54,599 nucleotides of DNA from assembly GCA_013115135.1 (NCBI GenBank), contig JABANP010000360.1:1-54599 (forward strand). Direction: 5' to 3'. The stretch comes from Perkinsus olseni (taxonomy: Eukaryota > Perkinsozoa > Perkinsida > Perkinsidae). The translations under genes were made by a program, and so were the position numbers. How positions within the stretch are numbered: position 1 is the stretch's first letter; the number at the start of each line of letters is the position of its first letter. A model generated the notes under the pieces. It had not been told where the DNA came from. It ran no database searches and saw only the letters and a program-made list of their open reading frames with translations. Shown one piece after another: positions 41,773 through 52,145 of this stretch.

Positions 41773-42356
41773 GTAGGCCTGATGCTGAGGTTCGCGAAAC
41801 ACCTCTGCATCCTGCCGGCCTATCCACTGAAGTTTCGCAATCCGTCTCTCCTCCAGTTAGCGAGGATAGTGTCCTTGCTCTTTCGTCTGCTACCATTCCG
41901 CCCGAGATTATGCTGCGTGGTGCCCTTCGTTCCACATCGTCTAGCACTTGGGACTCTGCCGTTGACGTTCCCGTTCTCGTGGACTCTGGCGCTGGTGGCA
42001 ACTATTTACTGGTGTGTGATACCGATGCTGATTCTCTCATTCATAGCTCAGGCGCTCTATTCACCCCGTCCAAGAGCTCCGGCCCAGTGAAGTCAGTGTC
42101 CCTTGCCGATGGCTCCCGTCGTACCATCAGCAAGTCCGTTGATGTCACTATCGGTATCTACCCAGTCGGCTCGTGTGGTCGCGAATCCCTCGTCGGTCAG
42201 CAGCAGGTGACTCTTAGCGTGCTCCCCGTCTCACCTTGTCCTTTTCTCCGTCCAGGATCTTGGTGTACGCTCGCTGGTCGCAGTCTGCTGGTGCTCTGGG
42301 ATCTGACTACCAAAGGCTCGACTTATGCTACGATAGGCGACGTATGTGTCTTCCGT
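41763..42356 (+). CDS. LTR-retroelement aspartic protease (partial pol)
   Basis: An open frame in the -1 register relative to Gag. VDVPVLVDSGAGGNYLLV has the DSGA active-site motif of retropepsins. The downstream half of the protease is present, but the frame is cut at 42357 by the join to secreted-family sequence. The entry codon is inferred from the slippery site rather than from an ATG. Confidence 0.7.
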
Positions 42357-42940
42357 ACTGGTATAACACAATCAAGTTCTTGCTAGCAAACGCTGGCCTT
42401 GTCGAGCCCGAAAACCTCAACCCTCTGGCGGAGATCCAGCCTGGGGACTTGGCCACCTTGACTCACTACGGCAAGAACTCTATCACCACGAGCTTCCGGA
42501 AAAGAGAGCTCAAGTTTTTGCGGGTGACGCCTACCCTGACACCGGGTGAGTATGTCTACGAGGGACCTCTCTTCACTATGACTTACGATGTGAACGAGGA
42601 TCATGAAGTTACATTCTCGATCTATGTCCCTGAGCCTCCGCTACGTAGGGGTGATATACCTGTAGCTGCTTCTATTTCCCTTGGCCCGTATCCTTTACGG
42701 AGTGTTACCGGTTTCACTTACACCCTCGGCTTCGATAAGACTGGGCCCGACGCGCTTGATTGGCGTGTGGAGCTCGACCGCTTCTTCAGAAACACTGGAC
42801 TGATGGATTATGACAAGTTCTACCCATCTGCACCTAGCCAGGAGTGGGATCTTACGGTTCTAACCTACACGAGCGGTCACTCTATCGTAACCAACTTCCA
42901 GGAGGAGAAGGTCGAGCTCAAGAGGGTCGCACGCAACTAG
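42357..42940 (+). pseudogene. Unit D: headless secreted-family gene fused to retroelement sequence
   Basis: From TACTGGTATAACAC onward the sequence is nearly identical to the unit A gene from 32277 to the TAG at 32858-32860, shifted by 10,080 bp. It lacks the start, signal peptide and first half of module 1. It is not in frame with the protease. Confidence 0.85.
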
Positions 42941-44162
42941 GCGCTGGGTGCGTACGTGATCGAGGAAATGTGCCCCTAACCAGGATACACAGCCTTAAGT
43001 GGTGTGATACATTTTCACTTCTTGAACAGGGCTGGGTAACATTATGATAATACCGCTTGATTCACAACGAGAAGTCCATACTCGAGATGGAAATTTTGTG
43101 AGATACAAGGTCGGTTATGCTCCTCATCCGTAATGCGGAGTCCGCATGACCATCGTAAGATACCTTCCTTTCGTATTATCTGTGTGATGCAATTTCTCAC
43201 TCAGATTATAGTCATAATGACTAAGTTATTTTGTCCTGGCTTTCACGCACTCAAGTGAACCGATTGTCCTTCGCGATACGATCGAGTAAGGGTGCGTGAC
43301 ACGACCAGCTGACCGCTTTTTACTCGTATGCTTTTTTTATCTCACTTTTGGGACCATTTTGTACCACATGTATCATCGTTTCGAGTTTTGGTGTAGCCCC
43401 CTAAAATTGGGAGCTCATAGCTAACGCGTTGTACGTCATAAAACTAACGTACGACTTCGAGGGGGTTCTCGGTCCCCGGTCGCATTTTTTTCGTCACTAA
43501 CAATCAAGTGTCTTATTTCTTTCTCACGCTGTTCTGCTTCCCCCTACCCATGACCTCCTGATCGAGTTCTTGAGTAGATAAGTGCGCATGCGTCATGGAT
43601 CGTCCTGCACCTTCACAAAGTAAGGTTGCGATATCGAATAGTCCACCTCGTGTAACGAAGGACTATTACTACTGTTGATGGACTAGGAGGAATACAAATC
43701 AGCTCACCGCCTACCTGTCAACCACTTGCCCGCCACGACGATCTCCTTTCGTTAACGTGATCTTAATCGACGATTTGCGAAGTCGACTCTCATCTGATCG
43801 CAGGAACGCATCACCCAGCTGCTGCGTGAGGTAATACAAGCAGTGAGGACAGGATACTCGGCCCGTCGAATTCAGAGGCGTCGGAAAGGTCTCAGATAGC
43901 CGCCCTGACGTTGAACCAACTTCAGTTCGCGGAGGATACTCGAGAACGTCATTAACCTCGATTTATCGTCACAACACAACACTTGACTTCTCATGCGAGT
44001 AAACTGACGATTACCACAATTCCTCAGCTGCGTAAGACGTTATCAGTTCGATATAGTTTCCTCATATTCTCCGTAAATTTGATGTACCACCTCGTGTGTC
44101 AACGCTGTGTAGTGCAAGGTATCATTATCGGACTCTCGAGTAGCATCTTAAACCTCCTAGCG

Positions 44163-44395
44163 ATGCATTCTGTCCCGACTTGGCTGATAGTCGCTTAGCG
44201 GTGACGCTTTCTCAACCTCCTTCAGAAATGAAGAAATCAAGTTCATGAGGGTGGGAGGCAGCCCGACACCGGGCGAGTATGTATAAAACATAATGTATTC
44301 AAGGAGAAAGCGGGTCCCTATCTCGAGGTGAGTTACAGAATACGCTCTGACGGGTATGGAGATATGGGGGTTAAGTGCAAGAGGCGTCACGAGAA
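44163..44395 (+). pseudogene. Relic of a copy-5-like secreted gene (unit D)
   Basis: Same internally deleted relic as in unit A, beginning MHSVPTWLIVA and then a stop. Confidence 0.75.
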
Positions 44396-44879
44396 AGACT
44401 ATTATCATAGTACTAATGTTAGACTATCACTAAGCATAGCTCAGGACTCCTTTTCCCTTATCTCCAGAGACTTGCGCAGTACCCTCAGTGCCAATTCATT
44501 CACCCTCCCTGTCCTCGCAACTCCAGTCGACAAGCTCCAGTGAAGGAACATTCAGGATTCAAATTGTCTGCTCCCTTACACGGAGCACTGCAGAGTCGTG
44601 CGCTCCCTATGTGCTGCGGGAAAATATGTTCGATACTTTGAGTGAGTAACCTATCCGATAGGTTCCGATAGGTGCGATAGGTCCTATCGCAGCGCAGAAC
44701 CCGTCGGGGCAAGGCAATTGACCACTTTGAAGGCACTCTTGACAGCAGTTCCGTGGACATTGGGATTCGCTGAGAGTGAGGACCATGGGGATAACGTTAG
44801 CAACATTATGGTGTCACATGATATTGAATGGCTGATGCCTCCGAGTGGTATCCGGAGTCGGGTACATGGCGCGGGACAC

Positions 44880-45122
44880 TGTCCTGACCAAGTCACGGAC
44901 CACCGTCCGCATCACGTTCCGGACCACGTTCCGCATCACGTCCCAGACCACGTTCCGGACCACGTTCCGGACCACGTCTCGAACCACGTCTCGACCAGGT
45001 CTCGACCAGGTCCCGGACCACGTTCCGGACCACGTCCCGGACCACGTCCCGGGCCACGTCCTAGACCACGTCCCGGGCCACGTCCTGGACCACGTCCCGG
45101 GCCACGTCTCGGACCAGGACCC
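44880..45122. repeat. 12-bp minisatellite, unit D
   Basis: Closely follows the unit A array with several single-base losses (GTCTCGACCAG for GTCTCGGACCAG). Confidence 0.88.
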
Positions 45123-45514
45123 AGGGCTTTCCCCGTATATTTTGCCACATTAACTCATCGGCACCGTCTGTACTGAGCTCATAGTCCCGTTTCTCCTCTG
45201 CATTTAATGCAGTGCATTACGTCACGAACTATAACCATGCATTTCCTCCTCCTCGGGTCTCGGGGAACCGTTTCACTGAAACGTCAGTGATGTCGCGACT
45301 TTGTGGCGCCAAGCCCGCGCGTGCGAGTTGGTTTGATCGAACACTGTATAGCTGAAACCAGAGCAAATCTTTGAGTTTCCCCACATCGACGAAGTCAGAG
45401 GAAGTTGCCTCCCTGAACTACAATGAGGTATCAGTGATTGAAACCTCCCGATGAGACTCCTCATGAGAGGCTTTCCCTCATTAGCTTCTGCCCATTCAGT
45501 CCCTTCTTTTCTTG

Positions 45515-46427
45515 ATGAGAAACCCCTGACCTACTCTGGCTACTAGTCGCTCAGGGCTCTGGTCATCACGGTGGCTCAGGACGCTGGCAAGTTCGTTCAC
45601 GAGAACAGAGATTTCACTCATGACTTACTATGTGTACGAGGGACCACAAGGTCGATTTTGCTCTTCACGCTAAGTGGCGAACCCGAAACAAAGTCCGCCC
45701 CTATAGCCGGTCTGTGACTTACGCATTCAGTCCCGGTGCTTTTCTACGTCACGTGGCCGTTCCTGCTGGCGAGGGCGGCGAGCTCTGTGTACACTCTCCA
45801 CGAGTCGTGGACCACGACGAGCATTCTCATCTGAGCTTTGATGACTGGTATAACACAATCAAGTTCTTGCTAGCAAACGCCGGTCTTGTCGAGCCCGAAA
45901 ACTCAACCCTCTGGCTGAAATTCAGCCTGGGGACTTGGCCACCTTGACTCACTACGGCAAGAACTCTATCACCACGAGCTTCCGGGAAAGAGAGCTCAGG
46001 TTTTTGCGGGTGACGCCTACCTTGACACCGGGTGAGTATGTCTACGAGGACCTCTCTTCACTATGACTTTCGATGTGAACAAGGATCATGAAGTTAAATT
46101 CTCGATCTATGTCCCCTGAGCCTCCGCTACGTAGGGGTGATATACCTGTAGCTGCTTCCTATTTCCCTTGGCCCGTATCCTTTACGGAGTGTTACCGGTT
46201 TCACTTACACCCTCGGCTTCGATAAGGCTGGGCCCGACGCGCTTGATTGGCGTGTGGAGCTCGACCGCTTCTTCAGAAACACTGGACTGATGGATTATGA
46301 CGAGTTCTCACCCATCTGCACCTAGCCAGGAGTGGGATCTCACGGTTCTAACCTACACGAGCGATGGCTCTATCGTAACCAACTCCAGGAGGAGAAGGTG
46401 GAGTTCAAGAGGGTCGCACGCAACTAG
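45515..46427 (+). pseudogene. Unit E: secreted-family gene with many single-base indels
   Basis: Aligns end to end with the unit B gene, including its 14-bp palindromic insertion, but has more than a dozen additional one-base insertions or deletions (for example AACCCCTGACC for AACCCCGACC, and a lost C in AAACTCAACC). No frame survives. The indel pattern looks more like consensus error than natural decay. Confidence 0.8.
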
Positions 46428-46633
46428 GCGCTGGGTGCGTACGTGATCGAAGAAATGTGTCTCTAACCAGGATACGCAGCCTCAAGTGGTGTGTGATACA
46501 TTTTCACTTCTTGAACAGGGCTGGGTAACATTATGATAATACCGCTTGATTCACAACGAGAAGTCCATACTCGAGATGGAAATTTTGTGAGATACAAGGT
46601 CGGTTATGCTCCTCCTCCGCAATGCGGAGTCCG

Positions 46634-46812
46634 AGCGAAAGTTAGATGTGCAGCGAAGAACAAAGCCCGCGAAGGTGGGCCACGAAGTGGCACGCACACA
46701 AGGAGACAGACCGCAATTGAATCGACTGCCCACGCTAGGACACAAAGGTGTCCCCAAACTAAGGAGGAGTGCAAAGCACGATCAATAGTTAACGTCAAGC
46801 TGAAGAAAATTT
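46634..46812 (+). repeat. DIRS-element split direct repeat A1
   Basis: Begins GCGAAAGTTAGATGTGCAGC and ends near GTCAAGCTGAAGAAAATTTT. It corresponds to A2 with scattered small indels. Confidence 0.88.
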
Positions 46813-46814
46813 TC

Positions 46815-47900
46815 CATGGCGGACTACACCGAGATCGTTGAGGAAGAAAGTCGTGAACTTGTTGATGGAGGACGATGCGGTCGACGCCGAAATTAAGAAG
46901 CTGCTCGTGGAAAAAAATTGGTCGAGGAAAAGGTCTACTCCATACTGCTGTTGGGTAATCTTGGCAATGACTTGGTCCTGAGGGATGACAGCAGCCGTTG
47001 AGGAAGATAAGCGGGACCTTTTCAAGCTCCACCTGGTATCACTAATCGACGAGGCCAAGGCGCACTTGAAGGCGAAGCGTCGCCGAGCAGCCGAGCAAGA
47101 AGATGATGCTGCTGATCTCAAAAATTGAGAGAAAACGTTGCAGCAAGATTTGGTGAAGGTCTACAGATCCCAGCTAGTGTCATACCTTCTCACAAGGTCT
47201 TATCACGTATGGTCCAGTCTCCTAATAACTACGTCCCGATCGGCGAATTTCTATCAGGATCTACGGATCCAAACAGAGGTGGTGTCAAGCACGCCGAGGA
47301 TCTGATTACAGGTAAGACGGTCCCGGTGCAGTTGACCAAGTCTCGTAAAATAGACAGCTTTTCGGTTTGGCTTTGAGGGGTTCTGCAGATGGGCGGGGGC
47401 ACTGTTCCTTGTCTCTCCGAGCAACTCCGAGGTGGACCCGTTGAGCATACTGGCCTATCTCATTCGCATCGCCCAGTTGGTGGACAAGAGTTCTTGGCGT
47501 GATGCAGTGGTATTTGATCATCAATACCGTTCGGCGTCTTTGGGGTACCACGAACAGGGTCACTCCTTGGGTGAAGTGTTAAGGTCCGATATGAACCCTT
47601 CCTTATATGTTGGTGCCCAAATGGGAAAACTAAAAGATGACGACCTTTTTCGGTTCGGGCAAAAAGCCCCGAAGGGCATGACGAGGTATGTCGTTTCTTC
47701 GTGCGGGGAGATGCAACAGGGGCCGAAAGTGCCCTTTCAAGCATCCATCTAGGTTGCAACCCAGGTCATTCTACGATATGGCCAACGATCCCGATTTACG
47801 TGACGCCTACTTCCGTCGCCCATCAAGATCCCCATCTCCCAAAAAGGTCTCGTAGGAGACGGTCTCGCTCTCCGAAGGAGGAGAAGAAATCAAAAAACTA
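46815..47900 (+). pseudogene. DIRS-element gag-like region (frameshifted)
   Basis: Pieces in different frames read as one degraded gene. It starts MADYTEIVEEESREL (46816), followed by acidic and lysine-rich helical sequence (MEDDAVDAEIKKLL, then RRRAAEQEDDAADLKN). A stretch DPLSILAYLIRIAQLVDKSSWRDAVVFDHQYRSASLG and LGEVLRSDMNPSLY (47432-47650) resembles the gag-like protein of DIRS/PAT elements. The C-terminal part is SR-rich (RRPSRSPSPKK). Several frameshifts interrupt it. Confidence 0.6.
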
Positions 47901-47915
47901 GTAGAGTCCCGATTC

Positions 47916-49337
47916 GTGCCCGCCCAATCGGGATTTTCTAGCGGTTTTGCTTTGGAGCGGGAAGAGGTCTGCGTTACAAAAGTTAATGAAGCGAACGAAG
48001 TGAATCTGAAACCCTCTGATCTTGGACAATCCTATCAGTTCCACTCTGGGCCGAATAGTCTGGGCAATGAACTGCTTAACATTGCCCGTAATTGCTTGTA
48101 TGATTATGTCGATTCTAGAAAGAAAGCTTTCACAGCAGGGGCTGGGTTAGATGCACCCACGCCGTGGTTGCCCAAAGTGGGACCAAATAGAGGCTTAGCG
48201 GTCTCCATTGCATCCTGCCTGTTAAGGGCGGTCTACTCTTCCGGGTTGTATGATGTTTTATCCGAGGTGGCTCGTGAGGGGTTTCCCACGTCGTCGGAGG
48301 GTCCTTTCATGTCTAAACTTGCTTCCGTCGCCGCTTCAACCGCGGGACAAATTGGCCGCCTCCTCGATTTGGACCCGTCACGTGCCGTCTGTGGATCACC
48401 GTTGCGTCCTCATATAATCTCGGGTTTATTGAAAGCCCTCGGGTATGATGAGGAAGCGAAGGCCCTGCTCGAAGAGTTGGACCTAGGTTTTTCCATGGGC
48501 GACGTCTCGTCAATCCCCGAGAGCCAGCTGTGGCCAAAGGCCAAGCGAAATCCGCAATTAGATGTACGTAGGGTTTTTGACAACTACCAATCCGCTACTG
48601 ACAAGGAGGAGGTCCTTCTCAAAATAATTAACCAAGAAGTTAACTCTAATCGGATGAGACCCTTCGATCCATCGAACGGTCCGGGGGACTGTGTCTTCAC
48701 TCCTATGGCGCTGATTCCAAAAGGAGTCGATGAGAATAGTACTGACCCCAAAAAGTACCGAATAGTCGAAGACTATAAAAGATCAAAAATAAATGAAGGT
48801 GTTCATTTAAACCAAACCCTTCTGCTACCGAAACTTTCTGATCTCAGACTTCTACTGAGCAAAGTAATACACGACGATGCTTCGGATCAAAGTATCTGCT
48901 TCTTCGTCGTCGATATAGAGAGCGCTTATCGTCAGGTAGGCGTTAAGTCTGAGGAGCAACTAAAGTTGAATGTTCGGGTAGGCGCTAGATGTTTTAGACA
49001 TCTACGCCTACCTTTTGGGCACCGAGCTTCTGGTTACAACTTCTCTCGGGTTGCGGGAGCGGTTCATCGAATAGTCCTGTCCTTGCTCCCCTTAGTAGGC
49101 CTGAATTGTCACGGCCTACTATATGTCGATGATATGCTCTTCGTATGCAGGGAAAAGTCAGCGGTTCCTTCAATGTGTTTTGTCCTCCTTACTTGGTCCT
49201 TATGTGGTCTGTTCCCCTCATACAGGAAACTTCAGCTCAATACTTCGGCTAAGTTCATCGGCTTCCAATTTGGAGTCATCTGGGCAGAATGTCTCGGTAA
49301 CGGTGCCTACTTCCAAGATCGACAACCTGATCTCTGA
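47916..49337 (+). CDS. DIRS-element reverse transcriptase
   Basis: 473 codons, with an ATG at 47916 that is probably not the true start because the same frame extends upstream. RT landmarks: IPKG and YRIVEDYKRSKINEG, motif A FFVVDIESAYRQV, motif B RLPFGHRASGYNFSR, motif C LLYVDDMLFV, then YRKLQLNTSAKFIGFQFG. Around 49275-49300 the expected continuation (SVTVPTSKIDNLISDISEMLSKKSVSLDWLAKVGGKL) lies in another frame, so a frameshift separates it. Confidence 0.88.
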   Translation: MPAQSGFSSGFALEREEVCVTKVNEANEVNLKPSDLGQSYQFHSGPNSLGNELLNIARNCLYDYVDSRKKAFTAGAGLDAPTPWLPKVGPNRGLAVSIASCLLRAVYSSGLYDVLSEVAREGFPTSSEGPFMSKLASVAASTAGQIGRLLDLDPSRAVCGSPLRPHIISGLLKALGYDEEAKALLEELDLGFSMGDVSSIPESQLWPKAKRNPQLDVRRVFDNYQSATDKEEVLLKIINQEVNSNRMRPFDPSNGPGDCVFTPMALIPKGVDENSTDPKKYRIVEDYKRSKINEGVHLNQTLLLPKLSDLRLLLSKVIHDDASDQSICFFVVDIESAYRQVGVKSEEQLKLNVRVGARCFRHLRLPFGHRASGYNFSRVAGAVHRIVLSLLPLVGLNCHGLLYVDDMLFVCREKSAVPSMCFVLLTWSLCGLFPSYRKLQLNTSAKFIGFQFGVIWAECLGNGAYFQDRQPDL

Positions 49338-50131
49338 TATTTCGGAAATGCTGAGCAAGAAGTCTGTGTCACTGGACTGGCTGGCCAAAGTCGGTGGTAA
49401 ATTAATCTGGGCTTTCCAAAGCTACCGGTATCTTAAATCTCATTTGAGCTCTCTCTTCGGTTGCAAAAAGCATGATGGAGAGGAAGAAGCTTAAAGTGAT
49501 TAGGACTCCTCATAAGCTGAGGAGAGATCTAACAAGCCTAGGAGGTCACTTGAATGATATCCGCAGAGCGGGACTTGTCTTCAACATCGCCCCTATATGT
49601 CATAACCTCTCCTCTCCGAAGAATGCGTGCATAGTCTCGGATGCATCGACAAAGGCGATAGCTGGTACTCTGTACTTCGAATCGAAGTGGTCATATTGGA
49701 CCTTAAGAATCAACTCTTTGCCCCTTGAAGTACGAGAAAAAATCTTGAAGGTGCCGGCCTGTGCGTCTGCAAACGACATATGTCAACTCGAACTTCTTGC
49801 GGTTCTCATCAGCCTCGCCCTCCTAGCTCAGAGGGACAAGGCCCCGATGATCTGGGTTTTATGCGATAATATGGGGGTGGTGCATATTCTCAATAAAATC
49901 TACAGCGGCCAAGACCAACTCGCTTGGCTACTACAGCGGGCGGTCCCATTCTTGCTCAAGTTCGTCCCCAACCTGGTTCCATATTACATCAGCTCGAAGC
50001 AGAACTTCCTGGCTGATGGTCTATCTAGGGAAACCCTAGAAGATTTACCATCGGATTGGATGAGGTGCTCCCCGCCCTTACAGTGGCTCTGTAACTCAGA
50101 CAGTCTACGCGGGCCCAAGAGCTCGCATTAG
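49290..50131 (+). CDS. DIRS-element RT connection and RNase H
   Basis: The connection segment (TVPTSKIDNLI...WLAKVGGKLIWAFQSYRYLKSHLSSLF) is open to 49494 in one frame. The RNase H domain is open from 49472 to 50131 in the next, again indicating a frameshift near 49475. RNase H residues are ACIVSDASTKAIAG (Asp), ICQLELLAVLISL (Glu), WVLCDNMGVVHIL (Asp) and SSKQNFLADGLSR (Asp), the form typical of DIRS-type pol. RT and RNase H were presumably one polyprotein. Confidence 0.82.
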
Positions 50132-50270
50132 TCGCGTTTCACATTCCCATTATGCATCCCATATTTCCTTCTCAGGCGCCGAAGGTGCGAGTAAGCAACA
50201 ACGGGTTGCCCTTGTACATAAAGGCCCAACACAAGAAACTCTGGCAGAGTTTGTTGCGTCCGCGCATGCG

Positions 50271-51407
50271 GTGATAACTAGGCAGCTGTATGGTACGGCA
50301 GCCAAGTTCTTCTCGTCCTTTGTAGCGCCAGAGGTTCCCTTCCCTCTACGAGTTCCCTTTGTTCAAGCGTTTATATATGCTATGACAAAAACTGGTCTGT
50401 ACAAGTACAACACTATTCTAACTTATACTAAAAGTCTACGATCGGCAAACAGCTCCTTTGGTTACACCTTATCTGAGGCAGATAAGTTCTGCATAAATCT
50501 GGCACTCAAGGCCGCCCGGAGGAAATCCGACGGGTCACTCGCGCAAAAGCGTGCCCTACAAAAAGAAGAGTTGGTGTTGATGGCAACAATTTCGGAGGTC
50601 CCAGACAGCAATATACCCCTGGAAATGCTCCAAGTAGCTTCTCTCGTAACCGTTTTTGGGCTCTTCAGAGCTAGGGAAACCTTGGCTCTACGATACAAAG
50701 ACGTATCGTTTGGTAAAGACGGTAAGTTGATGGTGGACATTGTCAGGTCGAAAACCGATCAATTCGGTGAGGGGGCTCAAGTTATTATCGGATGTGTTAG
50801 CAACGACCCTTCATCATGCGCAAATAAATGTTGTCCTTCACATCGTCTGCAAAGGTGGCTGGAGTCGGTACCCGTCTCTCACGGTAACAACCTCATCTTC
50901 GCTGACTTGTCATACAATCAGTGGCGTAACGACTTGAAGTCTATCATCTCATATATAGCTCCATCGGTCTCGACTCCACAGCCCAATGACGTCGGAGTAC
51001 ACAGTCTCCGGCGTACTGGCGCCCAACTCATGTGGGCTGCTGGTTACTCACTGTTCCACATCCAAGAGTATGGACGATGGAAAAGTCTCGCCCTCATGGA
51101 CTACTTGAAAGGAGTGACTAAAGGTCTCTCCACCTCATATGCGGCAGCAATGTTATACACTCAAGCATCCACAAAAACCATCGGCAACGCCACGGTGACC
51201 CAGGTACCGGCCTCAACTGCATCAAGTGCACCATCAACTGGAGCCTACCCAATGATAGGGCTTGGCGACACCGCCGACGCTGGTTCCACTTCTAACAATG
51301 AGAGCGTGATGTCCTCGCCCATCAAAAAGGGTGTTCGTGTCGAACCGGCGAAGCCGGCCCCGGCCAAACAGAAACAAGGCAAAGGGGCAAACACGAGGAG
51401 TGGCTAA
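50271..51407 (+). CDS. DIRS-element tyrosine recombinase
   Basis: 378 codons. The catalytic core is complete: FGLFRARETLALRYKDV (first Arg), DIVRSKTDQ (Lys), VHSLRRTGAQLMWAAGY (H-x-x-R), YGRWKSLALMDYL (Trp in the second-His position and the nucleophilic Tyr). It would join circular cDNA intermediates to the genome, which explains why there is no target-site duplication. The C-terminus is low-complexity and basic (PAKQKQGKG). It lies downstream of RNase H, as in Ngaro elements. Confidence 0.9.
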   Translation: MITRQLYGTAAKFFSSFVAPEVPFPLRVPFVQAFIYAMTKTGLYKYNTILTYTKSLRSANSSFGYTLSEADKFCINLALKAARRKSDGSLAQKRALQKEELVLMATISEVPDSNIPLEMLQVASLVTVFGLFRARETLALRYKDVSFGKDGKLMVDIVRSKTDQFGEGAQVIIGCVSNDPSSCANKCCPSHRLQRWLESVPVSHGNNLIFADLSYNQWRNDLKSIISYIAPSVSTPQPNDVGVHSLRRTGAQLMWAAGYSLFHIQEYGRWKSLALMDYLKGVTKGLSTSYAAAMLYTQASTKTIGNATVTQVPASTASSAPSTGAYPMIGLGDTADAGSTSNNESVMSSPIKKGVRVEPAKPAPAKQKQGKGANTRSG

Positions 51408-51423
51408 CCTGATCGGGAGGGGC

Positions 51424-51664
51424 TGAGACTTTGCTGCAAAAGCTTGCGATGTCCCAGCCGGCGTGATCCCAGCGCGGCTAATGAGAGTTTCGTCAAAGAC
51501 TGCGACTTCATTCCAGCCACGCTCGGGTTCCAGGTTTACCATTCCTCTGTGAAGGGTCCTACTCTTTAAACCGTCGTCCGTCTAACTGTTCCTTTCTGTC
51601 CTCAACAACAATAGTTGTGTTTTAAAAAAAAGTTATTTGGGAAACGTTCAACGGCTGAAATCTA
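51424..51664 (+). repeat. DIRS-element split direct repeat B1
   Basis: Starts GGAGGGGCTGAGACTTTGC and ends CGGCTGAAATCTAA. It is repeated as B2 with small indels and contains a T-rich tract after TTGTGTT. Confidence 0.87.
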
Positions 51665-51683
51665 ATCGAGCTAGCTTGCGCTG

Positions 51684-51877
51684 GCGAAAGTTAGATGTGC
51701 AGCGCAGAACAAAGCCCGCGGAGGTGGGGCCACGAAGCGGCATTAGCACACACTACACAAGGAGACAGACCGCGAATTGAATCGGCTGCCCGCTGCCAGG
51801 GACACACACAAAGGTGTCCCAAACCAGGAAGGAGTGCAAAGCACGATCAATAGTTAACGTCAAGCTGAAGAAATTTT
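51684..51877 (+). repeat. DIRS-element split direct repeat A2
   Basis: Copy of A1, separated from B1 by about 19 bp (TCGAGCTAGCTTGCGCTG). Confidence 0.88.
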
Positions 51878-51894
51878 ACCCATCCCGACCCTCC

Positions 51895-52145
51895 CGGAGG
51901 GACTGTGAGACTTTTGCTGCAAAAGCTTGCGATGTCCCAGCCGTCTTGATCCCAGCGCGGCTAATGAGGAGTTTCGTCAAAGACTGCGACTTCTTTTCCA
52001 GCCACGCTCGGGTTCCAGGTTTACCATTCCTCGTAGAAGGGTCCTACTCTTTAAACCGTCGTCCGTCTAACTGTTCCTTTCTGTCCTCAACAACAATGGT
52101 TGTGTTAAAAAGTTAGTTGGGAAACGTTCAGCGGCTGAAATCTAA
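51895..52145 (+). repeat. DIRS-element split direct repeat B2
   Basis: Copy of B1. Its end at TGAAATCTAA joins tandem-unit sequence (GTGTGATGCAATTTCTC), giving the right boundary of the element. Confidence 0.87.

Larger units (their letters stand above)
39077..42356 (+). mobile_element. Partial LTR retroelement (leader, gag, start of pol)
   Basis: About 3.3 kb: a non-coding leader (39077-40335, presumably LTR and untranslated leader), a gag frame and a protease frame, then an abrupt join to secreted-family sequence at 42357. Reverse transcriptase, integrase and 3' LTR are missing. The leader carries at least five palindromic insertions, so this copy is old or its leader is a target of that process. 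I could not define LTR ends or a primer-binding site. Confidence 0.75.
42357..46633. repeat. Segmental duplicate of 32277-36536
   Basis: Contains the 3' part of a unit A-type gene, its spacer, relic and minisatellite, and a unit B-type gene with the same 35702-type palindromic insertion. The order matches A then B, so a segment of about 4.3 kb was copied together. Identity is high, but single-base indels become frequent beyond about 43.3 kb. Confidence 0.85.
46634..52145 (+). mobile_element. DIRS-order (Ngaro/PAT-like) tyrosine-recombinase retrotransposon with split direct repeats
   Basis: A 5.5-kb element with the order A1 (46634-46812), gag-like region, reverse transcriptase, RNase H, tyrosine recombinase, B1 (51424-51664), A2 (51684-51877), B2 (51895-52145). 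A1 matches A2, and B1 matches B2. This A1-body-B1A2B2 arrangement and the tyrosine recombinase in place of an integrase are diagnostic of Ngaro/PAT-type elements. There is no target-site duplication. The pol frames contain at least two frameshifts, possibly sequence errors, because the flanking DNA is error-rich too. Confidence 0.9.

Noticed and set aside
46634..52145. Endogenous retrovirus or viral insertion
   Set aside because: A tyrosine recombinase, split direct repeats and no envelope, protease or integrase identify a DIRS-order retrotransposon.
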